Of a stretch of DNA of 64,000 nt, positions 43,765 through 52,963 are shown piece by piece (position 1 is the stretch's first letter; each line of letters begins with the position of its first letter). Where the stretch lies: contig JAEZGN010000004.1 of NCBI GenBank assembly GCA_023437305.1, forward strand, positions 307,157 through 371,156, written 5' to 3'. A program made the translations under genes and the position numbers. Below the pieces are notes generated by a model. The model was not told where the DNA came from, searched no databases, and saw only the letters and a list, made by a program, of their open reading frames with translations. The stretch is from Bacteroidota bacterium. Lineage in GTDB: Bacteria > Bacteroidota > Bacteroidia > Bacteroidales > Dysgonomonadaceae.

Positions 43765-44550
43765 ATGATGCATACAAGAGAACAAAAAATGGAAGCCTTT
43801 GGACGTTTGCTCGACATCATGGATGAGTTGCGGGTAAAGTGTCCGTGGGATGCAAAACAAACAAATGAGAGCTTGCGTACCAATACGATAGAAGAAGTTT
43901 ATGAACTATGCGAAGCCATTATTCAGAATAGTGATGAAGCTATCAAGAAGGAGCTCGGAGATGTTTTGCTACATGTTGTATTTTATGCAAAGATCGGGGA
44001 AGAGAAAGGAACGTTCGATGTAGCTGATGTATGTCATGCTTTGTGTGACAAATTAATATATCGCCACCCGCATGTATTTGGAGATGATGCTGCTAAAACA
44101 GCCGGAGAGGTTGAAAAATCGTGGGAACAACTAAAACTAAAAGAAAAGGGAGGAAACAAAACTATTCTAGAAGGTGTTCCTGCATCATTACCTTCTATAG
44201 CAAAAGCGCACAGAATACAAGATAAAGCACGTAATGCCGGTTTCGATTGGGAGAATAGAGAAGACGTTTGGGATAAAGTTTCGGAGGAGCTTCAAGAGCT
44301 GAAAAACGAGATATCAAAAATGGATGAAGATAAGACAGAAGCTGAATTCGGAGATATGTTTTTTAGTCTTATTAATGCAGCTCGTCTATATAAAGTCAAT
44401 CCGGATAATGCTCTTGAACGCACCAACCAGAAGTTTATACGCCGTTTCAATTACATAGAACAAGAAGCAAAAAAGCAAAATAAGAATTTAAAAGATATGA
44501 CCTTAGTCGAAATGGATGCTTTCTGGAATCAGGCTAAAGAGATGGAATAG
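43765..44550 (+). CDS. mazG: Nucleoside triphosphate pyrophosphohydrolase MazG
   Basis: A 261-residue enzyme that hydrolyses (d)NTPs to NMPs, cleaning abnormal nucleotides or tuning ppGpp. Two MazG domains are present: the first has CPWDAKQTNESLRTNTIEEVYE near 33 with the EExxE/ELGDVLLH metal motif, the second has AGFDWENREDVWDKVSEE near 157 and EAEFGDMFFSLINAAR near 187. I start at ATG 43765 (43768 is equally possible), since the frame's upstream start at 43723 runs through the dsbD terminator. Confidence 0.93.
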   Translation: MMHTREQKMEAFGRLLDIMDELRVKCPWDAKQTNESLRTNTIEEVYELCEAIIQNSDEAIKKELGDVLLHVVFYAKIGEEKGTFDVADVCHALCDKLIYRHPHVFGDDAAKTAGEVEKSWEQLKLKEKGGNKTILEGVPASLPSIAKAHRIQDKARNAGFDWENREDVWDKVSEELQELKNEISKMDEDKTEAEFGDMFFSLINAARLYKVNPDNALERTNQKFIRRFNYIEQEAKKQNKNLKDMTLVEMDAFWNQAKEME

Positions 44551-44586
44551 TTTTCTTAAAAAGAACTTAACTATTTGATATAAAGA

Positions 44587-44618
44587 AAAAAGACGCATTT
44601 AATTAAATGCGTCTTTTT
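44587..44618. terminator. Bidirectional terminator between mazG and glgP
   Basis: A perfect 14-bp stem (44587-44600 with 44605-44618), loop AATT, flanked by an A-run and a T-run. Confidence 0.9.
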
Positions 44619-44637
44619 TGATAGTATATTATTTACA

Positions 44638-47223
44638 TTATATCCAACGAACAAAAGCAAAGTCCTGACGATGTGCCATATCAGCATGTTTCGGATATAC
44701 ACGATAAGCAAAGTTGCACAGTCCCGGAATTTTGGCTATTGCATTCAGTTCAAAATATAATTTCGAACCCTCTGTCTTAACAAGTTTAAAATCTTGAGAA
44801 GAGATAAACTTGTCTGTTTTCTTATCCGCATCATATTCGGTAAGCACACAGTCTATACCCAAATCGCCTTTCATATCTCTCTTGTCGATAACAACTTCCA
44901 CTTTAATCTTTTCACCTTCCGTAAAGTTATTTGATGCAAGCGGAGTTCCGTCTTTTATATTCTGACCATTGAAAGTAATCTTCTCTACTACAAGCTTGTC
45001 CCAATTAGCGGCAGTATCTTCTTTCCATGCTGCCAATTCTTTTGCCTTAGCATAGTTATTCGCTGTAACTAGTTTGATGCGTTCTCGTTCAGGCTTGTAG
45101 AAGTTCTTGATGTAATCATCAATCATTCGCTTAGTTGTATATTCAGGCGCAATATTAGCGATTGAGTTCTTTATAAACTGTATCCACTCAGGCGAATACC
45201 CCTTAGAGTTACGTGCATAATAAAGAGGTAATATCTCATTCTCGAAAGTAGAATAGATTTCTGCCGCATCTAATTCATCCTGATAAGCCTGATTAGAGTA
45301 AGTACGTTTATCTGTCAGACACCAGCCGGCTTCTTTCTTATAACCTTCGTACCACCATCCGTCAAGTACAGAGAAGTTAAGAACTCCGTTCATTTCGGCC
45401 TTTTCGCCTGATGTACCCGAAGCCTCAAGCGGACGAGTTGGCGTATTCAACCAGATATCTACCCCTGAGATCAAACGTTTCGCTAAACGCATATCGTAGT
45501 TCTCAAGGAAGATTATCTTTCCAAGGAATTCTGGACGGCGTGATATCTCTACAATCTGTTTGATCAAACCTTGTCCTGCTCCATCTGCAGGGTGAGCTTT
45601 GCCTGTATATAAGAACTGGATTGGATATTTTTCATTATTTACCAGCTTTGCCAAACGGTCAAGGTCTGTAAATAACAGGTGTGCACGCTTATAAGTGGCA
45701 AAACGACGACCAAATCCAACGAGTAATGCGTCGGGATTGATCTTATCTACAATATTGAAAATCGCTGAAGGGGCCTTTTGACTCTTTATCCAGCCTTCTT
45801 TCATTTGTTCTTGCACATAGCTGATAAGACGTTTCTTCAAGATAGAACGAACATTCCATAGATCCTCGTCTTTTACACTATATATATTATCCCATATTTC
45901 GTGATTAGACTGATCTTCATAGAAGTTCTTGTCAAATGTTTTTTCATACAGCAACTTCATTTCTTTTGCTGTCCATGTTGGCATGTGTACCCCGTTTGTT
46001 ACATGCCCTACGTGCAACTCTTCAGGGAAATAAGCCGGCCAAACAGGTTGGAACATCTGACGAGAAACAATGCCATGCAGATAACTAACACCGTTAGCTT
46101 CAAGACAGGTATTAAGCGCAAATACACTCATGCTGAATTTCTCTCCACTGCCCGGATGCTCACGCCCCATGTCTACAAAGTCTTGCCAAGAGATACCTAA
46201 CCGTGCAGGATAGTTGCCTAAATATTTACCAAGAAGACCTTCGTCAAAATAATCGTGTCCTGCAGGAACAGGAGTATGCACAGTATACAAACCTGAAGCA
46301 CGCACAACCTCTAACGCTTGATTAAATGTCAAGCCTTCCCCTTCGATCAGATCAAGCAAACGCTGTACATTAATAAGGGCTGCATGCCCTTCGTTGCAAT
46401 GATAGATTTCTTTTTTGATACCCAATTTGTTAAGCAACAAAATACCTCCGATACCAAGTAAATATTCTTGTTTCAGACGATTTTCCCAATCTCCGCCATA
46501 TAGTTGGTGAGTAATAGGTCTGTCATATTCACTATTCAAGTCGATATCCGTATCGAGTAAGTATAAGCTTATACGCCCTACATTTACTTTCCATATATTT
46601 GCGTATATATCTCTATCCGGATACGGAACAGCCAAAATCATTTGGTTGCCATCCTCATTCAGCACCGGCTCGAGAGGAAGATCTCCAAAATTTTGAGGTT
46701 CATAATTTGCTACCTGCTGTCCGTCAGGAGAAATAGACTGGGAGAAGTACCCATAACGATAGAGGAAGCCCACTCCTGTAAGATCTACATGACTGTCACT
46801 TGCTTCTTTCAGATAGTCTCCGGCCAAAACCCCTAAGCCTCCCGAATATATCTTTAATACATGAGTAAAACCATATTCCATACTAAAATATGCAACAGAC
46901 GGTTTTGATGTATCAAATTTTTGAGACATATATTTTTCGAACTTCTTAATAACGTTATTTACCTTATTCATTAAGGTAGCGTCTTTAAGAATCTCTTCTA
47001 TTCTTTCATTAGATAGTTTGTGAAGCAATAGAACCGGATTATTGTCTGAATCTTTCCAAAGTGCCGGATCAAATTCGGCGAAAAGATCAGTTGCTTCATT
47101 GTTCCATACCCACCATAAATTACGTGAAATTTTTTCAAGCGGTAATAATTCTTTTGGTAAGTTCACTTGTGTATGCGCACTTCTCCATGTAGGATTATTC
47201 GAATAACTTGCTTTAATTCTCAT
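44638..47223 (-). CDS. glgP: Alpha-glucan phosphorylase (short GlgP type)
   Basis: An 861-residue phosphorylase that releases glucose-1-phosphate from glycogen or maltodextrins. An N-terminal DUF3417-like region (about 25-125, PLEKISRNLWWVWNNEATD) marks the short alpha-glucan phosphorylase class. The core has YSGGLGVLAGDYLK near 130, HCNEGHAA near 278, and the PLP site in EASGTSGEKAEMNG near 598. The C-terminal part (about 755-861) looks like an extra beta domain. It lies 150 bases downstream of glycogen synthase on the same strand, so synthesis and breakdown of storage glucan are coded together. Confidence 0.93.
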   Translation of the reverse strand: MRIKASYSNNPTWRSAHTQVNLPKELLPLEKISRNLWWVWNNEATDLFAEFDPALWKDSDNNPVLLLHKLSNERIEEILKDATLMNKVNNVIKKFEKYMSQKFDTSKPSVAYFSMEYGFTHVLKIYSGGLGVLAGDYLKEASDSHVDLTGVGFLYRYGYFSQSISPDGQQVANYEPQNFGDLPLEPVLNEDGNQMILAVPYPDRDIYANIWKVNVGRISLYLLDTDIDLNSEYDRPITHQLYGGDWENRLKQEYLLGIGGILLLNKLGIKKEIYHCNEGHAALINVQRLLDLIEGEGLTFNQALEVVRASGLYTVHTPVPAGHDYFDEGLLGKYLGNYPARLGISWQDFVDMGREHPGSGEKFSMSVFALNTCLEANGVSYLHGIVSRQMFQPVWPAYFPEELHVGHVTNGVHMPTWTAKEMKLLYEKTFDKNFYEDQSNHEIWDNIYSVKDEDLWNVRSILKKRLISYVQEQMKEGWIKSQKAPSAIFNIVDKINPDALLVGFGRRFATYKRAHLLFTDLDRLAKLVNNEKYPIQFLYTGKAHPADGAGQGLIKQIVEISRRPEFLGKIIFLENYDMRLAKRLISGVDIWLNTPTRPLEASGTSGEKAEMNGVLNFSVLDGWWYEGYKKEAGWCLTDKRTYSNQAYQDELDAAEIYSTFENEILPLYYARNSKGYSPEWIQFIKNSIANIAPEYTTKRMIDDYIKNFYKPERERIKLVTANNYAKAKELAAWKEDTAANWDKLVVEKITFNGQNIKDGTPLASNNFTEGEKIKVEVVIDKRDMKGDLGIDCVLTEYDADKKTDKFISSQDFKLVKTEGSKLYFELNAIAKIPGLCNFAYRVYPKHADMAHRQDFAFVRWI

Positions 47224-47288
47224 AGATGTTATATATTTAAACTTGTATTGATTATCTTAAGATGTTGCTATGTATAACTGTAAAAATA

Positions 47289-47296
47289 CAAATATA
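47289..47296 (-). promoter_or_regulatory. Candidate -7 element for glgP
   Basis: The minus strand reads TATATTTG, 66 bases upstream of the glgP ATG, so glgP may have its own promoter in addition to read-through from the synthase gene. Confidence 0.4.
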
Positions 47297-47373
47297 ACAT
47301 ATTTAGCATCCTTTATCGTTATATTACCCAATTATAACTTTTATAAAAGCTGCAAACGTTTGCAAAGTTTAAT

Positions 47374-49026
47374 TTACTTTCTTTCAGAAGCTTTAGCTAA
47401 TGCTATATCATATGCTTCTTCATAATATTTGAAAAAATGCCCCCAATCTGCCAAGGCAGCCCTATCAAGTGCAGCCTTACGCAGTATACGTTCTTGTTCT
47501 GCACTTTTGGTTGTCATTTCAAACACTCTGTTACAAATATCTTCTGATACTTCTATAAAATTATAATCGTCTCTGGTTACCACTTCTGCTCCGTCATCCA
47601 TTCCTTTTTCGTCTCCCTCTTTACGCATCCACAAGCCAAATCCGGCTAAAGATGTAGTAATAGTAGGAACTGAAAAAGCAATACTTTCGTGTGGCGTATA
47701 TCCCCAAGGCTCATAATATGAAGGGAAAACAGATACATCCATTCCTATCAGCAAATCATAATAAGGGACATTAAAAATACCATCATTCCCATTCAGATAT
47801 GATGGAACGAAGATGACTTTCACTCTATCTTCTTTTCTGTTTTGTAGTCTCAGATATGAAATTTGGTTCAATATAGAATCATTATTCATGTTTCTCAACC
47901 AGTGTGTTATATGAGGATAGCTCAAAGATGTATCAGGAGTCTCTTTTCGGGCTAGTCTCTCTTGTAAATCGGCACGAGCGGTATCTATCCAGGCTGGAAC
48001 CATAATAAATGCAATCACATCTTTTTCGAGCTGTTTAATATTTTCCAGCCGACTCATTGCATCAATAAAAACATCAAGACCTTTGTTTCTGTACTCATAA
48101 CGTCCGCTTGTTACCACCAGAAGGGCATCCTCCTGTATATCATATCCTAATAGTTTTTCAGTAACATTTATTAGTTTTTTTCTTGCAGCAAGGCGCTTAG
48201 CTTCATGCTCTTTGCCTACAGGTATAAAATCTTTTTCGAAGCCATTTGGTGTTACCAAAGGTTCACGATGGAGCAACTGCTTACATTCTTTAGCTGTTAT
48301 ATCACTCACTGTAGTAAAGCAGTCTACTTGCTGAGCAGCAATTTTTTCTACAGAATGCTTTGCCTGCATATTTAATTCACGAGCCATCTGATCGCTATCG
48401 TATGCAAACAGGTAGTTGTATAAAGGTTTACCATTTCCTGCTATAGATCGGCCTATAGAAGTAGCATGGGTAGTAAACAGGGTTCCCACCTTGGGCAAAC
48501 GGTCTTTCACATAGAGTGCACCAAGTCCGAGCATCCACTCGTTGAAGTGTGCAACAACTTTCTTTTTATCAAGATCATAATATCTGTAGAAGCTTTCTAT
48601 AATGGCACCTGTAGCATAAGCAAACATACAAGCTTCGTCGTAATCGCCATATGCATGCAGCGAGTCTACTCCAAATTTGTGCCACATATAGCTATATATC
48701 TCATCTTTATGAGCAAACAGGCTTTCAAAATCAACGAGTATCACAATAGGCTCACCCGGAACGAGCCATCTACCGACTCTTACCTTCAACCTATCGTATA
48801 TCGAAATTGTCTTTACCCATTCGGCAAACAACTTATTGTCTTCTTCAAACCAAGGGCTTGTAGTCTCTTTCCAAATATCAGGACCGATGAAGATTGTTCT
48901 GTCTTTATACTTTTCCTGCATTGTTTTTGCTTTAGTCGACAGCACAGTGTAAATACCACCAACCTTGTTACATACCTCCCAGCTTGTTTCAAAAATATAA
49001 TCAGGATTATTGAGTTGCTTTGCCAT
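47374..49026 (-). CDS. Glycogen synthase, GT3-like
   Basis: A 550-residue GT-B enzyme that extends glycogen chains. The N-terminus FETSWEVCNKVGGIYTVLSTKA near residue 13 (block around the Lys-Val-Gly-Gly loop) is typical of GT3, the animal/fungal-type synthase, rather than bacterial GlgA. HFNEWMLGLGALY near 140, TTHATSIGR near 161, and FPSYYEPWGYTPHESIAFSVPTITT near 430 carry the remaining donor-site motifs, including the E-x7-E glutamates. GT3-like synthases are common in Bacteroidetes. It precedes glgP. Confidence 0.9.
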   Translation of the reverse strand: MAKQLNNPDYIFETSWEVCNKVGGIYTVLSTKAKTMQEKYKDRTIFIGPDIWKETTSPWFEEDNKLFAEWVKTISIYDRLKVRVGRWLVPGEPIVILVDFESLFAHKDEIYSYMWHKFGVDSLHAYGDYDEACMFAYATGAIIESFYRYYDLDKKKVVAHFNEWMLGLGALYVKDRLPKVGTLFTTHATSIGRSIAGNGKPLYNYLFAYDSDQMARELNMQAKHSVEKIAAQQVDCFTTVSDITAKECKQLLHREPLVTPNGFEKDFIPVGKEHEAKRLAARKKLINVTEKLLGYDIQEDALLVVTSGRYEYRNKGLDVFIDAMSRLENIKQLEKDVIAFIMVPAWIDTARADLQERLARKETPDTSLSYPHITHWLRNMNNDSILNQISYLRLQNRKEDRVKVIFVPSYLNGNDGIFNVPYYDLLIGMDVSVFPSYYEPWGYTPHESIAFSVPTITTSLAGFGLWMRKEGDEKGMDDGAEVVTRDDYNFIEVSEDICNRVFEMTTKSAEQERILRKAALDRAALADWGHFFKYYEEAYDIALAKASERK

Positions 49027-49109
49027 ATATGATGCTAATTCGTGTCTTAAGTTTATAAATAAATAGAATTAAATAAAAGCAAATAAAGGCTATCGTTCTC
49101 TTTTTTTAG

Positions 49110-49117
49110 TAACTTTG
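49110..49117 (+). promoter_or_regulatory. Candidate -7 element for the 49179 gene
   Basis: TAACTTTG fits TAnnTTTG, 61 bases before the GTG start, inside the divergent region with the glycogen synthase promoter. Confidence 0.45.
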
Positions 49118-49136
49118 CCCTCGCTTTTAGAAACCG

Positions 49137-49153
49137 CAAAGGTAACAAAGATA
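49137..49153 (-). promoter_or_regulatory. Two overlapping-range -7 elements for glycogen synthase
   Basis: On the minus strand TACCTTTG (49137-49144) and TATCTTTG (49146-49153) both match TAnnTTTG, about 110-120 bases upstream of the synthase ATG. Confidence 0.45.
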
Positions 49154-49178
49154 ATAAACTTATAAATATATTTTGACT

Positions 49179-49460
49179 GTGAGTAGTAGAAGAAAGCTTA
49201 AAAAAAGTATAAACGAATCAATAGATTTATTGTATACTGACTGTGTATTTTACAAAGTATTTGTAATAGATGCTGACCAAGCAGCTGCAGATAAAGTAAT
49301 AACCCGAATAGTAGAAACTCAGGAAGAATTTCTGAAAAGAGTGAATGTAAACGAGGGTAAAGAAGTTAAAGGCAGAGTAAAAACTTATTACAAAAAGGTT
49401 AAAGCTGATTTCAAAGAGCAGATCAACTCTATTGCCAAAGAAATAGAATCTTTAGGTTAA
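49179..49460 (+). CDS. Small helical protein of unknown function
   Basis: A 93-residue protein I do not recognise. It is highly charged and looks mainly helical, with Lys/Glu-rich segments (EEFLKRVNVNEGKEVKGRVK and KADFKEQINSIAKEIES). The start is best read as GTG at 49179, giving MSSRRKLKKSINES; a TTG at 49173 is the alternative. Its stop shares one base with the ATG of the PlsC-like acyltransferase, so the two are translationally coupled and may act together. Confidence 0.75.
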   Translation: MSSRRKLKKSINESIDLLYTDCVFYKVFVIDADQAAADKVITRIVETQEEFLKRVNVNEGKEVKGRVKTYYKKVKADFKEQINSIAKEIESLG

Positions 49461-49999
49461 TGAAAAGTATATGTAATTTTATCCTCCGCCTTATAGGTTG
49501 GAAGATTACAGGTCTGAATAATTTACCAGACAAATGTGTTATTTGTGTTGCTCCACATACCAGTAACTGGGATCTACCATTGGGATTGATTGTCTATAAA
49601 GCGATGGGACGAAAAGCATCCTTCCTAATTAAAAAAGAATGGTTTTTCTTCCCCATGAATCTATTATTCAAGTCGTTGGGAGGGATTCCTGTCGACCGTT
49701 CCAGAAAGTCATCGCTAACAGAACAGATGGCAGAAATATATTCTAAAAGAGAAAACTTTCAACTAGCCATAACTCCTGAAGCCACCAGAAAAGCCAATAC
49801 CGAGTGGAAAAAAGGATTTTATTTTATAGCCATGGAGGCAGATGTACCTATTGTAATTGCAGCCCTTGACTATGGAAAGAAAGAGGCAAACTTCAAACAA
49901 ATAGTAATGCCTACAGGTGACGTAGAAGGTGATATCACCAAAATAAAAGCCCTTTACAAGGATGTTGTAGCTCGTCGTCCTGAGCACTTCTCGATATAA
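49460..49999 (+). CDS. PlsC-like 1-acyl-sn-glycerol-3-phosphate acyltransferase
   Basis: A 179-residue acyltransferase. The block PHTSNWD (near 32-38) is the catalytic H-x4-D; GGIPVDRSRKSS near 74 and ITPEATRKANTEWKKGF near 104 match the acceptor-binding blocks, with PEAT where EGTR is usual. It probably makes phosphatidic acid or modifies a related lipid; many small Bacteroidetes members of this group lack a tested substrate. It is coupled to the small helical protein upstream, and a terminator follows. Confidence 0.88.
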   Translation: MKSICNFILRLIGWKITGLNNLPDKCVICVAPHTSNWDLPLGLIVYKAMGRKASFLIKKEWFFFPMNLLFKSLGGIPVDRSRKSSLTEQMAEIYSKRENFQLAITPEATRKANTEWKKGFYFIAMEADVPIVIAALDYGKKEANFKQIVMPTGDVEGDITKIKALYKDVVARRPEHFSI

Positions 50000-50038
50000 G
50001 ATAAGGAATAGAATACAAAAATATTTGTTGTTTTAAAT

Positions 50039-50066
50039 ACTCTCGCTTCAAAGTTAAAGTGAGAGT
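50039..50066 (+). terminator. Terminator of the PlsC-like operon
   Basis: A 10-bp stem with one G-U pair (50039-50048 with 50057-50066), 8-base loop, then TTTTT. Confidence 0.8.
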
Positions 50067-50439
50067 TTTTTATGTACTCCTATTATTCGCTATCATTGAG
50101 ATAAAATTGCCTGTTTCCTTAATATTATATTAAGTCTATACTTACGAAAAGTATAACCGAAAATGACAATAGAGTAAACCTTTGAACATAACGACTTAAA
50201 TATCTGTTTATTTATATACATGATCTTAAAGTTATAGTATAAACTAAAAATCTGTAATAGATAAAACAGATATTGTATGCAACGAACCAGCCAACTTTCC
50301 GTCTAAATGATAAATTACAATAAGAATGAATATAGTATATATTATTTGGTATGTACAATTCTAGGGGTTAGTTCAAGACAGAATATTCATTATTAAGAAA
50401 AAACTACATAAATATTGACAAAATTAAAAGAAAAACATT
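50067..50439. other. Intergenic A/T-rich region, no gene seen
   Basis: About 370 bases without a gene before the META lipoprotein. I see no tRNA-like fold, repeat or clear TAnnTTTG box; the promoter of the META gene is presumably here. Confidence 0.4.
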
Positions 50440-51261
50440 ATGAAACACTTTTTAAAATCAGCAACCTTTTTTGTTACACTTCTTACTTTCACTCTCATTT
50501 TTCAAAGTTGTAATTCTGTAAAGCCTATCGAAAAAGCTCAATTAGAAGGTAACCCTTGGGTTTTGAAATCTCTTAAAGGAGAAGCTGCACAAACAGCATT
50601 TTCGGGAGAACTTCCTAATATAAATTTTGACTTTTCTAAAAACCTACTCTCCGGTAGTGGTGGTTGCAACCGTTATACCGGCGGATTCACATTAAATGAT
50701 AAGAATATATTTTCTGCTCCTCAATTAGCATCTACTATGATGGCCTGTATGCATGCCAATAAAGAATCTGAGTTTTTAGCAGCTTTATCAACTCCTAATC
50801 TTGTGGTTTCTCTCTCGAATGAGGGACACCTTACATTTTCGCAAGGGAAAAATGTACTCTTAGAGTTCGAGAAATCTCACAAAACAGCTACATCAGAGGT
50901 AACAAATATCGTTAATGCTGATAATATATCAGGAAAATGGATATTGGCTTCTATAGAAGGAGGAGACATGACATCATTATTCCCGGACAAACCAGCCTCT
51001 ATGGAAATAACAGCAGATGGTAAAGTTTTTGGCAATGCGGGATGTAACACATATCGCAGTACTTTCACTTTGGAAGACAACACCATTAAATTCGGTCCTG
51101 CCATGTCAACCAAAATGGCATGCCCTAGCCTAAAAGGTGAATCATTATTTCTTTCTAAACTGTCAGCACCTCTACAAGCAGGATTAACAGGAGACAAGCT
51201 TACATTTTTGAGCGAAGGTAAGGTTGTACTGGAATTCACAAAAGACACAAACGCTAAATAA
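50440..51261 (+). CDS. Lipoprotein with two META (HslJ-like) domains
   Basis: A 273-residue lipoprotein; the signal ends in FQSC at about residue 24 and the following residues (NSVKPIEK) are not acidic, suggesting periplasmic location. Two META domains follow. The first, about 35-140, has NPWVLKSLKGE and SGSGGCNRYTGGFTL; the second, about 162-268, has GKWILASIEGGD and GNAGCNTYRSTFTL. In each the Gly-Cys-Asn turn and a later MMACM/KMACP Cys are conserved and may form a disulfide. META proteins are linked to heat or novobiocin stress in E. coli (HslJ). Function here is unknown. Confidence 0.88.
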   Translation: MKHFLKSATFFVTLLTFTLIFQSCNSVKPIEKAQLEGNPWVLKSLKGEAAQTAFSGELPNINFDFSKNLLSGSGGCNRYTGGFTLNDKNIFSAPQLASTMMACMHANKESEFLAALSTPNLVVSLSNEGHLTFSQGKNVLLEFEKSHKTATSEVTNIVNADNISGKWILASIEGGDMTSLFPDKPASMEITADGKVFGNAGCNTYRSTFTLEDNTIKFGPAMSTKMACPSLKGESLFLSKLSAPLQAGLTGDKLTFLSEGKVVLEFTKDTNAK

Positions 51262-51280
51262 AAACGATAAAAATAACATA

Positions 51281-51315
51281 AAAAGAGCTGTATCTAACTA
51301 GAATACAGCTCTTTT
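51281..51315 (+). terminator. Terminator of the META lipoprotein gene
   Basis: A perfect 13-bp stem (51281-51293 with 51303-51315), 9-base loop, with the T-run in the 3' arm. Confidence 0.85.
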
Positions 51316-51439
51316 ATTCTTTTAATACTTTTCCTTATTTTCATTGTAACAAATTTTCGAGTTGTTTCGTCTTAGTAATAGAAAGTAGATGATAGCGCAC
51401 ATCTAATAAATTTATAACGACTCAAATATAAAAACATTT

Positions 51440-51910
51440 ATGAAAAAGTATTTAATTTGTCTGGTATTAACTATTGCGTTGGGCCAGATAGCATACGGCC
51501 AAAGTTTAAACAAATTGATGAATAATCTATCTAAAGTAGAAAACATCGAAACCGTTAAAATCGGACCTTTTATGATGACTTTAGGAAAAGCATTTGGAGG
51601 AGTGGGTGATATGCCGGTTGCCAGAGGAGTACATTCGATGGAAGTATATGACTTATCAAGTTGTAGGTCTGATGTAAAGAAAAAACTAACCGATCAAATG
51701 GAAAAATTAAAAGATGGAGACGGTTACGAAACGCTGCTGATGGCTAAAGACAAAGGTGACAATGTACGCATTATGATGAAAAAGAAAAATAATACAATAA
51801 GCGACATGATTATACTTTGTATGAGTACAAACGATCCTACTATAGTGAAGTTTTCGGGAAAAATAAAAGAAGAGGATCTGACCCAATTAGTTCAGAAATA
51901 CGACAAATAG
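51440..51910 (+). CDS. Secreted DUF4252-like protein, first paralogue
   Basis: A 156-residue protein with a signal peptide ending near IAYGQ. The mature part has the DUF4252 pattern: a short helix (LNKLMNNLSKVENIETVKIG), a middle segment MEVYDLSSCRSDVKKKL, then GDGYETLLMAKDKGDNVRIMMKK and a C-terminal IVKFSGKIKEEDL. Family function is unknown. Two relatives lie just downstream around an ECF sigma/anti-sigma pair, and the 50-base gap to the next gene shows no terminator, so all five genes may be one operon. Confidence 0.8.
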   Translation: MKKYLICLVLTIALGQIAYGQSLNKLMNNLSKVENIETVKIGPFMMTLGKAFGGVGDMPVARGVHSMEVYDLSSCRSDVKKKLTDQMEKLKDGDGYETLLMAKDKGDNVRIMMKKKNNTISDMIILCMSTNDPTIVKFSGKIKEEDLTQLVQKYDK

Positions 51911-51960
51911 CATCTATTAAAATTACGTAAACACAATTATAAATAAAAAAACAGAACATT

Positions 51961-52464
51961 ATGAAAAAGTATATTTTTTCTTTAGTATTGACCTTTGTTG
52001 CAGTACAATTCACTTATGCTCAAGATCTGAATAGTTTTATGTCTGAGTTTTCGAAACAAGAAGGCGTACAACGACAATTAGTAGATCGCTCTATGCTCGA
52101 AATGTCTATGAAGGCAGCCATGACAGCTGATTCAACCGGACAAATGGTTTCCAAAATGCCGGCATTCATGCAAAAGATAGACTCTATAGAAGTTCTTGCT
52201 ATTGAAAAATATAGTCCCGAGGTAAAAACTAAGTTTTTGGAAGGTATTCAAAGCTTCAAAGATGGTAATGGATATGCAACCCTACTATCGGTAAATGAAG
52301 CCGACGACAATGTAAAAATTATCTCGCACAAAGAAGGTGACTTATTTACCAGTGTATACATTTTGGTATTAGATAATGAAGATGCTGTGATTGTAAAGAT
52401 GTCAGGCAATCTTACCGAATCGGATGTAACGGAAATACTTAAAGAACAAAATAAAAACAAATGA
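51961..52464 (+). CDS. Secreted DUF4252-like protein, second paralogue
   Basis: A 167-residue relative of the preceding protein with a signal peptide ending at FTYAQ. The shared blocks are SFKDGNGYATLLSVNEADDN near 107, and VIVKMSGNLTESDVTEIL near the end. The middle has a Met-rich stretch (MLEMSMKAAMTADSTGQMVSKM, residues about 45-66) not seen in the other two. Its stop lies one base before the ATG of the ECF sigma factor, so this secreted protein and the sigma factor are made from one transcript. Confidence 0.8.
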   Translation: MKKYIFSLVLTFVAVQFTYAQDLNSFMSEFSKQEGVQRQLVDRSMLEMSMKAAMTADSTGQMVSKMPAFMQKIDSIEVLAIEKYSPEVKTKFLEGIQSFKDGNGYATLLSVNEADDNVKIISHKEGDLFTSVYILVLDNEDAVIVKMSGNLTESDVTEILKEQNKNK

Positions 52465-52465
52465 G

Positions 52466-52963
52466 ATGGATGCAGAAACTTTCAAAAAAGTGTTTCTACC
52501 ATATCATCAGAAGTTATACCGAATAGCATACCGAATAGTACAGGATACAGCCAATGCAGAAGACATAGTGCAAGAAACGTTCATCAAGCTCTGGAATAAG
52601 AAAGACGAGCTGGAGCAGATAGAAAATACAGAAGGCTTTGCCATTATCATTGTCCGCAACACTTGTCTCGATTACCTGAGAAAAGCAAAGAATGACTATC
52701 ATACGTCATACGATACCGAAATACCCGAGACCTCATCTCTGTCTAAACAATTAGAAATTCAGGATGACGCTGCATATGTAAAAGATCTGATAAATAAGCT
52801 ACCCGATCAGCAACGGCAGGTGATAATGATGAAGCACTGGGATGGATATACCGATGAAGAAATAGAAAGCATTACCGGAATAAGCCCCGGAAATATACGG
52901 GTTATACTATCCAGAGCAAGGAAAACGATAAGAGAGCAATACTCTAAAATAGAACAAAGATGA
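52466..52963 (+). CDS. ECF-type RNA polymerase sigma factor
   Basis: A 165-residue sigma factor with region 2 at about 8-75 (YRIAYRIVQDTANAEDIVQETFIKLW) and region 4 at about 105-160 (LPDQQRQVIMMKHWDGYTDEEIESITGISPGNIRVILSRAR). It is embedded in an operon with three secreted DUF4252 paralogues and a membrane protein that overlaps it by four bases. That order suggests it is held by the downstream protein and released by an envelope signal. Its regulon may include this operon; no target motif could be defined. Confidence 0.93.
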   Translation: MDAETFKKVFLPYHQKLYRIAYRIVQDTANAEDIVQETFIKLWNKKDELEQIENTEGFAIIIVRNTCLDYLRKAKNDYHTSYDTEIPETSSLSKQLEIQDDAAYVKDLINKLPDQQRQVIMMKHWDGYTDEEIESITGISPGNIRVILSRARKTIREQYSKIEQR